Assembly (NCBI RefSeq): GCF_019904235.1
Contig: NZ_CP063202.1
Span: forward strand, 1,302,001-1,366,000
Origin: Erythrobacter sp. SCSIO 43205
GTDB taxonomy: Bacteria; Pseudomonadota; Alphaproteobacteria; Sphingomonadales; Sphingomonadaceae
Reading direction: 5' to 3'
Length of the DNA stretch: 64,000 bases
The notes beneath the pieces were generated by a model. The model made no database searches, was not told the DNA's origin, and was given only the letters and a program-made list of their open reading frames with translations. Position numbers and translations under genes: made by a program. Shown one piece after another: positions 18,364-27,972 of the stretch. The first letter of the stretch is position 1. Each line of letters begins with the position of its first letter.

Positions 18364-19646
18364 TGAGAAGTGCTCCTGACATGGACGCCGTCGAGGAAGA
18401 CGATCTCGACTGCGATGCCGGTCGGCATCTCGACGACGGGTTGATACTGTTCTGCGCGTTCGATGAGGTATTTGCTGACCGTGTCGGCCGCTTCGCCCGC
18501 GCCCTGGCCGAAGCCGCCTGCAAGGATGTCGGTGGGGGACAGTGCCTCGCGCGCGCCGTCTTCGCCGACACGCCCTGCAAAGACGCCGTTGGCGTTGGCC
18601 GAGAAACCGCGTCCGAAGCCGCCGACGATCCCGGCGAGCAGAGCCTGGCTGACAAGACTGCCTTCGCGGCTGACGACGCGGCCGCGCACGCCGGACTTTC
18701 CGGCAAAAGCGATGAACCCTTTGACCTCGCTGACCGCGTAGCGACCGCCGGGCTGCGCGCAGGTCATGCGTACGAGCTTGACGTAAACCTTCTCGGACGA
18801 GAGATCGCCGCGCGCTGCGCCATTGACCAGGCAGCCGGTTAGATCGGTGGTAAGCAACCGATTGCCCTTGAGCACCGAGCGTGCAGGTCCGGTGATGCGC
18901 AGCACCACGGGAAGCGGATCGCTCTGGCTGGTGACGCCTGTCGATGCGTCGACGCCGACGATTACGGTCGCAGGCGCATAACTGTTGGGCGGCAGGTAGT
19001 CGCGGCTTGCCTCGAGCAGCAGCAGCGGCGAGCCATCGCTCGATCTCGCATGTGAAGCCTTCGCTTTCTCGCTCTCGAAGCTCAGCAGGCTCGCTTTGGG
19101 TTCGGCCAACGCTGTGGGATCGAGCGTAGAGGGCGGAAGGCCTGCCTGACGCGGATCGACAGGAGCAACCGGTGCGGTGGGCGGATTGGCCCGGACGGTC
19201 TCGAGCTCGCTGCGCAGCACCGCATTCTCCGCCGAGATTGCATCGATCGCCGCCTGGCCATCGCTCAGCATCCGCGCGTTCTCGCCGCGCAGGGTTTCGA
19301 GCTCCTGCTCGATCGCGCTCTTGGGAAGCTGGCTTTCCTGGAGATCCTTGATCGCCTTTCCCTGCGCGTCGAGGCGGTTGCCGTAGGTGGCAACGAACTC
19401 GCGCTGTGACAGATTGCGATTGACGAGGCCGCCGGTATCGATGGTGGTTGCACCGCCCTCTTCGCCGTCCTGCGCGTCCTCGCCGCCGAAGATGAACATC
19501 GACCCGGCGATCAGAGCGACTGCACCAATTCCGCCGAGCAATAGCTTCTGTCGCTGCGCGATCGCGGAGTTGAGCTTCGCGCGCTTGGCGTTGCCCTGGT
19601 CTTTGGCGCTTTGGCCTCCTGAGCCATGCGAGCTGTTGTCGGCCAT
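18360..19646 (-). CDS. traB: Core-complex protein TraB (VirB10-like)
   Basis: This 428-residue protein has one N-terminal membrane span (about residues 33-53, LLLGGIGAVALIAGSMFIFG), a coiled coil (about 80-135), a Pro-rich stretch (PVAPVDPRQAGLPP) and a C-terminal beta-barrel TrbI/VirB10-type domain. TraB bridges inner and outer membranes and contacts TraK and TraV. All features and the operon position agree with the family. Confidence 0.93.
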   Translation of the reverse strand: MADNSSHGSGGQSAKDQGNAKRAKLNSAIAQRQKLLLGGIGAVALIAGSMFIFGGEDAQDGEEGGATTIDTGGLVNRNLSQREFVATYGNRLDAQGKAIKDLQESQLPKSAIEQELETLRGENARMLSDGQAAIDAISAENAVLRSELETVRANPPTAPVAPVDPRQAGLPPSTLDPTALAEPKASLLSFESEKAKASHARSSDGSPLLLLEASRDYLPPNSYAPATVIVGVDASTGVTSQSDPLPVVLRITGPARSVLKGNRLLTTDLTGCLVNGAARGDLSSEKVYVKLVRMTCAQPGGRYAVSEVKGFIAFAGKSGVRGRVVSREGSLVSQALLAGIVGGFGRGFSANANGVFAGRVGEDGAREALSPTDILAGGFGQGAGEAADTVSKYLIERAEQYQPVVEMPTGIAVEIVFLDGVHVRSTSQ

Positions 19647-20401
19647 TACTCGAGCCCTCCCTTGGCGAAGACGAGGAAGGCTTGTGTCGTCTCTCCGGGA
19701 GCAAGCGCGTCGCGGCCATAGGCAAAGGCAAGTGCGCCCGCAGGAGCCGCTCGCTCGCCGGCAAGATCGATGGGTTCGGAACCGAGGTTGCGCAGGGTGA
19801 ATGCCTGGCCAGTCAGCTCGGCGCCTTCGTATTCGGCGACTTGCTGGACCTCGAGACTGCCCGTCCGGCGCGGTCGTGAAAGTGCAGCCCGTGCGCGAAA
19901 CCCGGGCAGCACCGCGTCATTCGCCATGGCCTCGATCAGGCGAAGCGTGGCGTCATCGCGGCTCGGTGAGCCTTCTTCCCAGTCGGCGGCCTCGGACTTG
20001 GCAAGGGCCGGATTGGTGACGAAGAGCTGGCTCGCTTCCTCACCCTCGACGCGGCAGGCAAACTTGTACACATGGCCCGCGCTGCTGGTCGCGAAGAAGC
20101 TGACTCGGACGCTCGCATATTGCGGCGGCACCGAGACATAGATGTCACCGCGCACCGGCTCGTGGGTGACTTCGAAATCGTTGTAGGGAAAGCCGCTCGC
20201 CATCTTGGACACATTGGCGAAGCCGTCTTCGACGAGCGCGATGCGGGTGAGCGCACCGCGCGCCAGGACGCAGTCGATCGTTGCGCCATCGGCGGCCTCG
20301 AAGAACTGGTCCGCCTGGGCTGGCGTAGCAGATGCGAAAGTCAGTGCGGCGAGGGCGACGCTGGTCAGTGCGGCCGGGAAGGGACGGGCAAGGAGACTCA
20401 T
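19646..20401 (-). CDS. traK: Secretin-like core-complex protein TraK
   Basis: A signal peptide (cleavage after about ATPAQA) precedes a 225-residue mostly beta protein with the VirB9-like TraK pattern (GYVYVSVPPQYASV-type central segment). TraK is the periplasmic/outer-membrane partner of TraB and TraV. Its start shares bases with the traE stop, indicating coupling. No abnormal length. Confidence 0.9.
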   Translation of the reverse strand: MSLLARPFPAALTSVALAALTFASATPAQADQFFEAADGATIDCVLARGALTRIALVEDGFANVSKMASGFPYNDFEVTHEPVRGDIYVSVPPQYASVRVSFFATSSAGHVYKFACRVEGEEASQLFVTNPALAKSEAADWEEGSPSRDDATLRLIEAMANDAVLPGFRARAALSRPRRTGSLEVQQVAEYEGAELTGQAFTLRNLGSEPIDLAGERAAPAGALAFAYGRDALAPGETTQAFLVFAKGGLE

Positions 20402-20967
20402 AGGTCTACCTCCTCGGTGGTGTTGGGAAGCTGGCGGAAACCCGAGAGGCCGAGACTGAGACCGCGGCGGTTCCAGGTGAATTCGAAGCTGCGCTCCTGG
20501 CTCGCGATGACTTGCGCTCCGACAAAGGTCTTGAGCGTGCCGGTCACAGTGGAGGTCAGCGCCTCGGTATCGACGTGCATCGACGCGATGACGAAGGCCT
20601 GGCTGATATCCGAACCGCGCTGCTCGTCGACGATTTTGACGAGCTCGGCCTTGAGGTGTCCGCGCGCTGACGGGTCGGCCACCTTCAGGATCTGCTCCAT
20701 CCAGTAGTCGAGGCTTTCGGGCGCGCGGTTAAGGAGCATCAGCGCGGTGTCGCGGGTAACAATCTCGAGATAGTGCGCTTCGATACCGCCGCTGCTGAGC
20801 GCGATCCGCTCGGACGTGATGGGAACAAGCACGAGCGTTTCGTTGCGCGTTGCCGCCGCGCCGACCGCGAGCACGGTGGTGAGACCGAGCACACCGGCAA
20901 GCGCTGCAAAACGATTGCGCTGCTTCAAATGTCGCTGCGCTTCCTCGTAGGCGAATTCGTGGTTCAT
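20398..20967 (-). CDS. traE: Inner-membrane assembly protein TraE (VirB5/8-like position)
   Basis: A 189-residue protein: a short cytoplasmic N-terminus, one membrane span (about residues 20-40, AALAGVLGLTTVLAVGAAA) and a periplasmic domain with the TraE segment YLEIVTRDTALMLLNRAPES. TraE is VirB8-like in role and needed for pilus formation. It starts 12 bases after traL. Confidence 0.92.
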   Translation of the reverse strand: MNHEFAYEEAQRHLKQRNRFAALAGVLGLTTVLAVGAAATRNETLVLVPITSERIALSSGGIEAHYLEIVTRDTALMLLNRAPESLDYWMEQILKVADPSARGHLKAELVKIVDEQRGSDISQAFVIASMHVDTEALTSTVTGTLKTFVGAQVIASQERSFEFTWNRRGLSLGLSGFRQLPNTTEEVDL

Positions 20968-20979
20968 GGATGTCCTCCC

Positions 20980-21267
20980 TCAGCCTGCGAGCAGGCGGCA
21001 ATGGGAGGGCGGCGTGGCTTTCAAACCGAGGAAGCTCCCCGGCAGATACCAGTAGGCAGCGTGCACCAGTTTCGACCCTGCACCTGACGCCTTCGCCTTT
21101 CGAAGGGCAAACCAGGTAATTCCAGAAAGGACCGTGCCGATGATGATGTGCTGTGCCAGGATGCCCCAGGCGAACGGGACAAGAAGTCCCGCAAACTCGT
21201 CGATGGTCCAGAAGCCGATCAGTTCTGGATCGTCGAGCCGCCTTGGAACGAGGTATGTGTTGGCCAT
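20980..21267 (-). CDS. traL: Pilus assembly protein TraL
   Basis: A 95-residue protein with the TraL signature near the N-terminus (RRLDDPELIGFWTIDEF) and one or two hydrophobic segments. TraL is the VirB3-like membrane component of the F-type system. It lies 25 bases after the pilin gene. Identification rests on the conserved N-terminal motif and position. Confidence 0.9.
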   Translation of the reverse strand: MANTYLVPRRLDDPELIGFWTIDEFAGLLVPFAWGILAQHIIIGTVLSGITWFALRKAKASGAGSKLVHAAYWYLPGSFLGLKATPPSHCRLLAG

Positions 21268-21292
21268 GCCGCCCTCCTGTCGAGACCTGCGA

Positions 21293-21619
21293 TCAGATGG
21301 TCGCGGTCACGACCGAGGTGACGATCGGAACGCCGGTGCCGACACCGATGCCGACGCCCACTGGCACTGCGACCTGTCCGAGCGCGAAACGGCCTGAAGC
21401 AAGCGCGATAAGGCCGCCGGCAAGGCTGAGGACGGTGATGATCTTGCCGCCTGAGCCTTCGAGGAAGTCGGTAAATTTCTGCAGCGCAGGGTCGAAGGTC
21501 GTATCCGCGCCGGCATAGGCTGCGCTGGCGCAGGCAAGAGCTATGGCAGCGGGAAGAAAGTAGTCGCGGGCGCGAACGCTGTTCTTGTGGTGTTGCGGAA
21601 GGGTGCTTGCTTTGGTCAT
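21293..21619 (-). CDS. traA: TraA-like conjugative pilin precursor
   Basis: The start at 21619 is preferred because GGAG lies 8 bases upstream; a longer in-frame extension has no support. The 108-residue precursor has a basic N-terminus, a leader ending near AYAGADTTF, and a mature part of about 70 residues with two hydrophobic helices separated by a short polar turn (GRFALGQ). This is the plan of F-like TraA pilins. First gene of the operon, as expected. The S26 peptidase at 13075-13581 may process it. Pilins diverge fast, so the symbol is by role and position. Confidence 0.78.
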   Translation of the reverse strand: MTKASTLPQHHKNSVRARDYFLPAAIALACASAAYAGADTTFDPALQKFTDFLEGSGGKIITVLSLAGGLIALASGRFALGQVAVPVGVGIGVGTGVPIVTSVVTATI

Positions 21620-21979
21620 TGAGGAACTCCGTTTCAAACATTGGCAGCGATGCGTTCGCTGTATGTTCTTTCCTCGATCCAAAGGGAGGGTGTAGGAAAC
21701 TCCGATCGTGACTGGGCCGATCAATGACCAGGCGAAAAGCGACAATTTTCCGCGATCGGCTGCGAATTGCGCTCTCAGGTCGTGGTCCTGCATCTCGATG
21801 ACCGAGATATGCGCCGCGGGTGACGGGTATTGCGCTTTGACGACCGGCTTCTGCGCGAATCAAGATTCGGCGACGATCCGCCTCATCCTATAAGTTCTAT
21901 CTTTGTTCTTTTCACTTTCCTACAGTCTTCCTGCTCGGTTAGCGCGACTCTTTAGTTGAGCAATCCTTAGGAAGGTCCA
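21620..21979. promoter_or_regulatory. Divergent intergenic region, transfer operon promoter side
   Basis: 360 bases separate the leftward transfer operon from the rightward regulator pair. The operon's promoter must lie here because all later tra genes overlap or nearly touch. Visible structure: a dyad ATCTCG-ATGAC-CGAGAT at 21792-21808 and a short dyad GAATC-AA-GATTC near 21857. No convincing -35/-10 pair could be chosen by eye. Confidence 0.5.
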
Positions 21980-22462
21980 TTGGTCAGTCCCGACAAGTCC
22001 GCAGGCAAACAACTGCATGAAGGTCTCGCCAGCTTACTGGCTGCCACTGTCTCGAACAGCGGCAAGACTCGCATCGAGATTGCCCGTCAAACATCAATCC
22101 ATAAGGATGCGCTCCGCCGCATCCTGACCGGCGAACGGGCAGCCTCACTTGCTGAAGCATCGCACATATTGAACGCCTGCGGGGTCGATCCGAAGCTGTC
22201 GCTTGCGCTTTTCATACTGACCGACGCGGACCAGGCGATCCAGTGGATCGATACCGAGGTCGGCGACTTCCTCGGCGCATTCTTTACCGGACTACCCGTC
22301 GCCTTGACCTGCGAACTCGGCTCAAGGCTGCAGGAAGTGCGGCCACGCTGGGCGAAGGGAACAGCGCAAAGGCTCGCACGCCTCCTCTCCGATCACATTG
22401 ATGATCTCGAACGAAGAGACGCACTCTATATCGAGAACGTCAACGGGAGGGTCGATGACTAA
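21980..22462 (+). CDS. Helix-turn-helix regulator, unknown family
   Basis: The 160-residue protein has a lambda-type helix-turn-helix around residues 30-60 (RIEIARQTSIHKDALRRILTGERAASLAEA) written here only in part as ARQTSIHKDALRRIL. The start is TTG at 21980 with AGGAAGG just upstream. It is divergent from the transfer operon and overlaps the start of the AlpA-type gene by 8 bases. It may control the tra promoter in the shared intergenic region. The DNA-binding role follows from the fold; the target is inferred. Confidence 0.68.
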   Translation: MVSPDKSAGKQLHEGLASLLAATVSNSGKTRIEIARQTSIHKDALRRILTGERAASLAEASHILNACGVDPKLSLALFILTDADQAIQWIDTEVGDFLGAFFTGLPVALTCELGSRLQEVRPRWAKGTAQRLARLLSDHIDDLERRDALYIENVNGRVDD

Positions 22463-22697
22463 ACCGGAAACTCCACTCTCGGGCGGTCCGGCGAACGCCG
22501 TTGACTATGTTGCGGAGCCATCAGAGCGGCTGTTGCGCCTTCCTGAAGTCATGGAGCGCGTAGGCCTCAGGCGCACAGCTATCTACCAGAGAATGAGGGA
22601 AGGGCGGTTTCCGCAATCGAGGTCGCTCGGGTCTCGCTGCACCGTCTGGGTGGAGTCCGAAGTCAACGACTGGATCGCTCGTATCAAAAGGTCTTGA
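22455..22697 (+). CDS. AlpA-type DNA-binding regulator
   Basis: The start at 22455 (MTKPET) has GGGAGG 4 bases before it and overlaps the previous gene. The 80-residue product shows the AlpA/MerR-like winged-helix pattern: LLRLPEVMERVGLRRTAIY, then MREGRFPQSRSLG and a W-containing end (VNDWIARIK). AlpA-type proteins act as small transcription factors or excisionases in mobile elements. The context supports a role in element activation or excision. Confidence 0.85.
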   Translation: MTKPETPLSGGPANAVDYVAEPSERLLRLPEVMERVGLRRTAIYQRMREGRFPQSRSLGSRCTVWVESEVNDWIARIKRS

Positions 22698-22890
22698 AAG
22701 CGTCTGGACTGGGCTTGCTCCTCTATCGAGCTGACGCATCAAGCCATGGCTAAGTTTAGCCTCGTATAACGCGCACATTATCCGGATAATTCCGGTTTCA
22801 CAAAAATCAGGCAACATGTGCGATTGCCATATCGAGCCGCGATACGGATCTTATTTCGATCGGAATTGCGACAATCTATCCCAAACAAGC
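22698..22890. other. Gap between transfer module and metal cargo
   Basis: About 190 bases without a plausible gene; somewhat AT-richer than its neighbours. It contains the end of the regulator transcript and leads into the terminator of the cus-type operon coming from the other side. No repeat or att-like site was noticed. Confidence 0.4.
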
Positions 22891-22926
22891 ACCCTTGGCC
22901 GAGCCAGTGGTTGGTCGGCCAAGGGT
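22891..22926 (-). terminator. Rho-independent-type terminator of the Cu/Ag efflux operon
   Basis: ACCCTTGGCCGA, a 12-base loop, then TCGGCCAAGGGT: twelve perfectly paired bases just past the stop of the cusF-like gene (minus strand). The minus-strand sequence after the stem is T/G-rich (GCTTGTTTGGG) rather than a pure T run. Position and stem strength support a terminator for the leftward operon. Confidence 0.7.
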
Positions 22927-22958
22927 GACGCTTTTCTTGTGCGAAAAGTTTCGCAGGC

Positions 22959-23336
22959 TTACTGCTTCGTGATCGCGGTGATCGTGTTGCCTTCATCGGT
23001 CGCCTCGACCGTGAATTTGATCGCATCGCCAACCGAGATGTCGCCGCGCACTTCCTCGCTGGCATCAAATGCCATGACCATCTGCGGCCAGCCCAGTTCT
23101 GCAACGGGTTCATGATCGACGGTGATGGTGCCTGCCTCGGCATCGATGGCGGTGACGGTTCCTACAGCGCTGGCCGTTTTTGCGCCATCAACCGCATCCA
23201 TCGCCGACATGTCGTGTCCTTCCATCGCCATCCCGTCCATCGGCATGTCTTCCATGGTCTCTGTTTCCTGCGCGCTATCGCAAGCAGCGAGGGCCAGGGG
23301 CGCAGCAAGCAGCATCATAAGGGTTGAGGTACGCAT
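22959..23336 (-). CDS. cusF: Periplasmic Cu(I)/Ag(I)-binding protein, CusF type
   Basis: A 125-residue lipoprotein-like precursor (lipobox LALAAC) with a Met/Asp-rich linker and a C-terminal CusF domain. The four CusF metal ligands are present: His in VDHEP, and Trp, Met, Met in GWPQMVM. CusF hands Cu(I) or Ag(I) to the CusBA pump. Its start lies 22 bases inside the end of cusA, so translation is coupled. In E. coli cusF precedes cusB; here it is last. Confidence 0.9.
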   Translation of the reverse strand: MRTSTLMMLLAAPLALAACDSAQETETMEDMPMDGMAMEGHDMSAMDAVDGAKTASAVGTVTAIDAEAGTITVDHEPVAELGWPQMVMAFDASEEVRGDISVGDAIKFTVEATDEGNTITAITKQ

Positions 23337-26300
23337 TCAGTTTCTCCTTCAGATTGTGGTGACCGCTCGGGCCGGGGGCGCCGCATCAAGAGGTATGCGG
23401 CGGGAATAACGAACATGGACAGCAGCGGGGCGGTGATCATGCCGCCGACCATCGGCGCGGCTATGCGGCTCATGACCTCCGATCCCGCTCCGGTTCCAAT
23501 CAGGATCGGGAAGAGACCGGCGAGTATGACGGCCACCGTCATCGCCTTGGGGCGGACGCGTAGCAGCGCGCCTTCCCTGATGGCTTCGCCCACGTCTTCC
23601 GCATCGAGTTCGCCTCGGCCCTTGGCAAGCGCAGACTTGAGATAGATCAGCATGATAACGCCGAACTCGGCCGACACGCCGGCGAGGGCAATGAAACCCA
23701 CCGACGTGGCGACCGACTGGTTGTAGCCCATCAGGTAGAGCAGCCAGAACCCGCCGGTAAGGGCGAAGGGCAGCGTGCCCATGACAAGCAGCGCTTCGTC
23801 GAACCGTCGGAAGATCAAATAGAGCAGGACGAAAATGATGCCGAGCGTTGCGGGAATGACGACCTGCAACCGTTCATTGGCGCGAGTGAGATACTCAAAC
23901 TGCCCCGCATAAGAGATGCTTACGCCCGCAGGCAGATCGACGCCCTCCGACACCGCTGCCTGAAGGTCGCTTACGACAGAACTGAGGTCACGTCCCCGTG
24001 TGTCGACATAGACCACGCTGATCAGACGTCCTTGCTCGTTCTTGAGCATCGGTGGGCCATCGCTGACGCTCACCTGTGCAACTGTACCCAGAGTAATCTG
24101 CTGCCCGGACGGAGTAAGCAAAGGAAGCGCGCGCAGTTCACCGATGCTGTCGCGGATCTCGCGCGGATAGCGCACATTGATCGGATATCGCGCCAGCCCT
24201 TCGACGGTCCGCCCGATATTCGCGCCGCCAATCGCACCCGACACGATCTGCTGAACATCGGCGATATTCAGCCCGAAACGCGCTGCGGCGACCCGGTCGA
24301 TGTCCACATCGACATAGCGGCCTCCCGAAAGACGCTCTGCCAAGGCGGAACTGACGCCGGGAACCTGTTTCGCGACGTTCTCGACCTGCAACGCCACGCG
24401 CTCGATCTCGGCGAGGTCTTCACCGGACACTTTTACCCCGATCGGGCTCTTGATACCGGTCGCCAGCATATCGATGCGGTTACGGATCGGCGGAACCCAC
24501 ACATTGGCGAGGCCTGGCACCTGCACAGCCTGGTCCAGCTCTTCGACGAGCTTCTCCGGCGTCATTCCGGGCCGCCACTCTTCGCGAGGTTTGAAACGGA
24601 TAGTCGTCTCGAACATCGTGAGCGGCGCCGGATCGGTCGCGGTGTCCGCACGCCCTGCCTTCCCGAACACGGTCTCGACTTCGGGAACGGATTTGATCAA
24701 CCGATCGGTCCGCTGAAGCAAGGCCGAGGCCTCACCCGGTGACAGGCCGGGCAGCGCGCTCGGCATGTAGAGCAAGTCGCCCTCGTCGAGCGGTGGCAGG
24801 AATTCACCGCCAAGACGGGTGAACGGGACCAGCGTTGTAAGGAACACGAGCCCTGCCACGACCAGAGTGGTCTTGGGCCGGCTGAGCACCCAATCGAGAC
24901 CCGGCCGATAGACCTTGGTCAGAGCACGGTTGAGGAGATTGGTATCCTCCTTGGGGATTTTCCCGCGAATGAGCCAGCCCATCAGGACGGGCACGAGGGT
25001 TACCGACAGGATCGCCGCCGCTGCCATGGCATAGGTCTTGGTGAACGCCAGCGGCGAAAAGAGGCGCCCCTCCTGAGCCTGCAGTGTGAACACCGGCAGG
25101 AACGAGAGGGTTATGATCAGAAGGCTGAAGAAGAGCGCTGGCCCCACCTCTTTCGAGGCTTCGGCGATCAGCTTCCAGCGCTCGTTATCGGACAGCTCTT
25201 CATCCGGGTGATCCTCTTCCCAATGCTCGATATGCTTGTGCGCGTTCTCAATCATGACGATGGCCGCATCGACCATCGCGCCAATGGCGATGGCAATCCC
25301 GCCAAGGGACATGATGTTGGCATCCACGCCTTGGAAACGCATTACAATGAAGGCGGCCAAAACCCCTAGCGGGAGCGTTACGATGGCGACAAACGCGGAT
25401 CTGACGTGCCACAGGAACAGAGCGCAGACGATCGCGACGATTATGAATTCGGCGATGAGTTTGCCGGTCAAATTGTCGATCGAGGCGTCGATGAGCTTCG
25501 ATCGATCATAGGTCGTGACAATCTCGACCCCTTCGGGAAGACTGGGCTTGAGTACTTCCAGCCTCTCTTCAACTGCTGCGATGGTAGCGCGTGCATCCTC
25601 GCCTTGCCTGAGGACGACGATGCCGCCTGCGACCTCGCCTTCACCGTTGAGTTCGGCAATGCCGCGCCGCATTTCTGGGCCAAGCTGGATCGTGGCGACA
25701 TCGGATAAGGTGACAGGGATACCGTTCCCGACCGATTTGAGCGGGATTTGCCTGAAGTCTTCGAGGGACGTGAGATAGCCCGAGGCGCGGACCATGAATT
25801 CCGCCTCACCCATTTCGACAACCGAGCCGCCGGCCTCCTGATTGGACGCCTGGATCGCGCGCACGACATCGCTGTGGGTGACGCCGAGCGAAGCCATCCG
25901 ATAGGGTTCCAGCACGACCTGGTATTGCTTGACCATACCGCCGACGCTGGCGACCTCAGCGATGCCGGGAATGGTCTGGAGCTCATAGCGAAGGAACCAG
26001 TCCTGAAGGCTGCGAAGGTCGGCGAGATCGCTGTTCCCCGTTCGGTCGACGAGAGCATATTCGTATATCCAGCCCACGCCCGTTGCGTCCGGCCCCAGCG
26101 AGCTGGTCACACCTTCAGGCAGCTCATTTTGCACCTGGTTGAGATATTCGAGCACGCGCGAGCGTGCCCAGTAGAGGTCAGTCCCGTCCTCGAAAATCAC
26201 ATAGACGAAGCTGTCGCCGAACATCGAATAGCCGCGCACTGTCTCAGCGCCCGGCACCGAGAGCATCGTGGTTGCTAGAGGGTACGTGACCTGATCCTCG

Positions 26301-26482
26301 ACGATGCGCGGAGCCTGACCCGGATAATTCGAGCGCACCACGACCTGCACGTCGGACAGATCGGGGATCGCATCGACAGGCGTTGCGCGGACCGCCCAGA
26401 AACCGCCGAGTGTGACCGCGATAGCCGCCAGAACGATGAAGAACCGGTTGGCAATCGATGCATCGATTATCCGCGCGATCAT
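23315..26482 (-). CDS. cusA: Cu(I)/Ag(I) efflux RND transporter, CusA type
   Basis: This 1055-residue inner-membrane proton antiporter has the RND plan of 12 spans and two large periplasmic loops. The helix-4 signature [15 protein letters not shown] matches the copper/silver class (HME4: AIG-x3-DAA-x3-EN), different from the zinc-class CzcA in this window. It works with the adaptor (26479-27972) and channel (27969-29204) encoded just upstream, sharing four bases with the former. Length is normal. Confidence 0.95.
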   Translation of the reverse strand: MIARIIDASIANRFFIVLAAIAVTLGGFWAVRATPVDAIPDLSDVQVVVRSNYPGQAPRIVEDQVTYPLATTMLSVPGAETVRGYSMFGDSFVYVIFEDGTDLYWARSRVLEYLNQVQNELPEGVTSSLGPDATGVGWIYEYALVDRTGNSDLADLRSLQDWFLRYELQTIPGIAEVASVGGMVKQYQVVLEPYRMASLGVTHSDVVRAIQASNQEAGGSVVEMGEAEFMVRASGYLTSLEDFRQIPLKSVGNGIPVTLSDVATIQLGPEMRRGIAELNGEGEVAGGIVVLRQGEDARATIAAVEERLEVLKPSLPEGVEIVTTYDRSKLIDASIDNLTGKLIAEFIIVAIVCALFLWHVRSAFVAIVTLPLGVLAAFIVMRFQGVDANIMSLGGIAIAIGAMVDAAIVMIENAHKHIEHWEEDHPDEELSDNERWKLIAEASKEVGPALFFSLLIITLSFLPVFTLQAQEGRLFSPLAFTKTYAMAAAAILSVTLVPVLMGWLIRGKIPKEDTNLLNRALTKVYRPGLDWVLSRPKTTLVVAGLVFLTTLVPFTRLGGEFLPPLDEGDLLYMPSALPGLSPGEASALLQRTDRLIKSVPEVETVFGKAGRADTATDPAPLTMFETTIRFKPREEWRPGMTPEKLVEELDQAVQVPGLANVWVPPIRNRIDMLATGIKSPIGVKVSGEDLAEIERVALQVENVAKQVPGVSSALAERLSGGRYVDVDIDRVAAARFGLNIADVQQIVSGAIGGANIGRTVEGLARYPINVRYPREIRDSIGELRALPLLTPSGQQITLGTVAQVSVSDGPPMLKNEQGRLISVVYVDTRGRDLSSVVSDLQAAVSEGVDLPAGVSISYAGQFEYLTRANERLQVVIPATLGIIFVLLYLIFRRFDEALLVMGTLPFALTGGFWLLYLMGYNQSVATSVGFIALAGVSAEFGVIMLIYLKSALAKGRGELDAEDVGEAIREGALLRVRPKAMTVAVILAGLFPILIGTGAGSEVMSRIAAPMVGGMITAPLLSMFVIPAAYLLMRRPRPERSPQSEGETECVPQPL

Positions 26483-27972
26483 TGATCGACCTTCCGGATG
26501 GATTCGATCCGCGGACCGGTGTCATGCTGCGAGAAGGTGAATTGGACATCATCGCCCGGTTCGAGACCCTCGACCAGAGAGGCGTCGGCTAGGGCAAAGG
26601 GCATCACCATGCTTGGCCATTCGAGCTCGGGAACCGGCGCGTGATTGAGAGTGATCGAAGCGCCCGCGATCTTCGTGACGCTTCCCGTGGCGGTGTAGGT
26701 TTTCATCTTTGCCGGGCCGTCGGCCGCCATGCTCATGGTTCCGTCGATCGACCGGATATCAATCCCTGCGAGGCTTGCTTCAGAATCGATCAGGAACTGC
26801 CCCGAGGTGACAACCTGCTCGCCTTCGGCGAGCCCTTTCAGAATCTCGGTCCTGCCATTCGCCTCGCGTCCGATTTCTACCTCGGCGGGAAGGAAGGCAC
26901 CTTCATCCTGCTTGAGCATCACGAGATTGCGGCGGCCAGTCCGGATGACGGCCTCGGACGGGACCAGCAAGGCTCGCCGTGTGTCGGGTGAAAGCGACAC
27001 TTGCGCAAACATGCCCGGTTTCAATCTTCCGCGCGGGTTCGAGAGCTCGGCCCTGACGGTGATCGTTCGGCTCGCAGCATCGGCGCTCGGAAGGATCGCG
27101 ACAATCCGGCCTGCAAACCGCTCATCCGGAAACGCTGCCAGCGCCGCACTGATCGACTGACCCTGCCGAACACTTGCGGCCTGGGTTTCAGGAACCGAAG
27201 CTTCAAGCCAGATTGGCGAGAAGCCTGTGATCTCTGCAAGTGTCTGACCTTCCATCACCGTCATGCCTGGGCGCACGCCGAGCATGGTTACAGCGCCGCC
27301 CGCAGGCGCGGTGACAGTGAACGTGTTCTGGACGCGGCGCGTGCGTTCGACGGACGCGATCATCGCGTTTGTCATTCCGAGCAATCGCATGCGCTGCCGC
27401 ATGGCATCGCCGAGCGTCTGATCTCCGGTATCGAGTACGGCGAGGTACTCGCGCTGCGCGCCGCCCCAGTCAGGGACCAGAATATCGACGATCGGGGCGC
27501 CGCGTCCGACGACATCGTCCTGCGCAAGGCCATAGGTCCGTTGAACATAGCCCCCCGCTCGCGGCTGAACGATGGCAACATTGCGGCTGTTGTAGGCCAA
27601 CACACCTGTTACGGTGATTTCAGGCTCGAGGACTCCGAATTCGGCTGCCGATGTGCGAATGCCGAAGTTCTGGACCAGCCCCGGGTCAATCTGGACTCCG
27701 GCTTCCGCAGCTTCTCCGGCGCATTTGGGCACCAGCATCATATCCATGAAGGGGGATTTGCCGGGTTCGTCAAAGCGCTGGCCAGGCACCATCGGATCGT
27801 ACCAATAGAGCACGTCCTCGCACTCTGCCTCAGCGGAACCAGACATCCCACCCTCGCTGTCACCGACTACGAGCGAAAGCGCATATCCCGCACCGAGGCT
27901 GACAAGCGCGACGGCTGCGATGATTGCGTAGGTCCGTTTCGAGAGACCCGAGCTGTTGACCGCATCGCTCAT
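26479..27972 (-). CDS. cusB: RND adaptor CusB fused to a C-terminal CusF domain
   Basis: The start at 27972 overlaps the cusC stop (ATGA). The 497-residue protein has an N-terminal anchor (about 12-32), a heavy-metal-binding segment (YWYDPMVPG...[11 protein letters not shown], about 50-80), the membrane-fusion-protein body (about 95-400) and an appended CusF domain (about 430-497) that keeps the His and W-x2-M-x-M ligands (LNHAP; EWPSMVM). The fusion places a metal chaperone permanently on the adaptor, although a free CusF is also encoded. Such fusions occur in other proteobacteria. Confidence 0.93.
   Translation of the reverse strand: MSDAVNSSGLSKRTYAIIAAVALVSLGAGYALSLVVGDSEGGMSGSAEAECEDVLYWYDPMVPGQRFDEPGKSPFMDMMLVPKCAGEAAEAGVQIDPGLVQNFGIRTSAAEFGVLEPEITVTGVLAYNSRNVAIVQPRAGGYVQRTYGLAQDDVVGRGAPIVDILVPDWGGAQREYLAVLDTGDQTLGDAMRQRMRLLGMTNAMIASVERTRRVQNTFTVTAPAGGAVTMLGVRPGMTVMEGQTLAEITGFSPIWLEASVPETQAASVRQGQSISAALAAFPDERFAGRIVAILPSADAASRTITVRAELSNPRGRLKPGMFAQVSLSPDTRRALLVPSEAVIRTGRRNLVMLKQDEGAFLPAEVEIGREANGRTEILKGLAEGEQVVTSGQFLIDSEASLAGIDIRSIDGTMSMAADGPAKMKTYTATGSVTKIAGASITLNHAPVPELEWPSMVMPFALADASLVEGLEPGDDVQFTFSQHDTGPRIESIRKVDQ

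Noticed and set aside
17494..19764. Continuous 756-codon frame through the DsbC-like gene and traB region
   Set aside because: Only the last 289 codons form the DsbC-like protein; the earlier part is the wrong frame of traB and Arg-rich.
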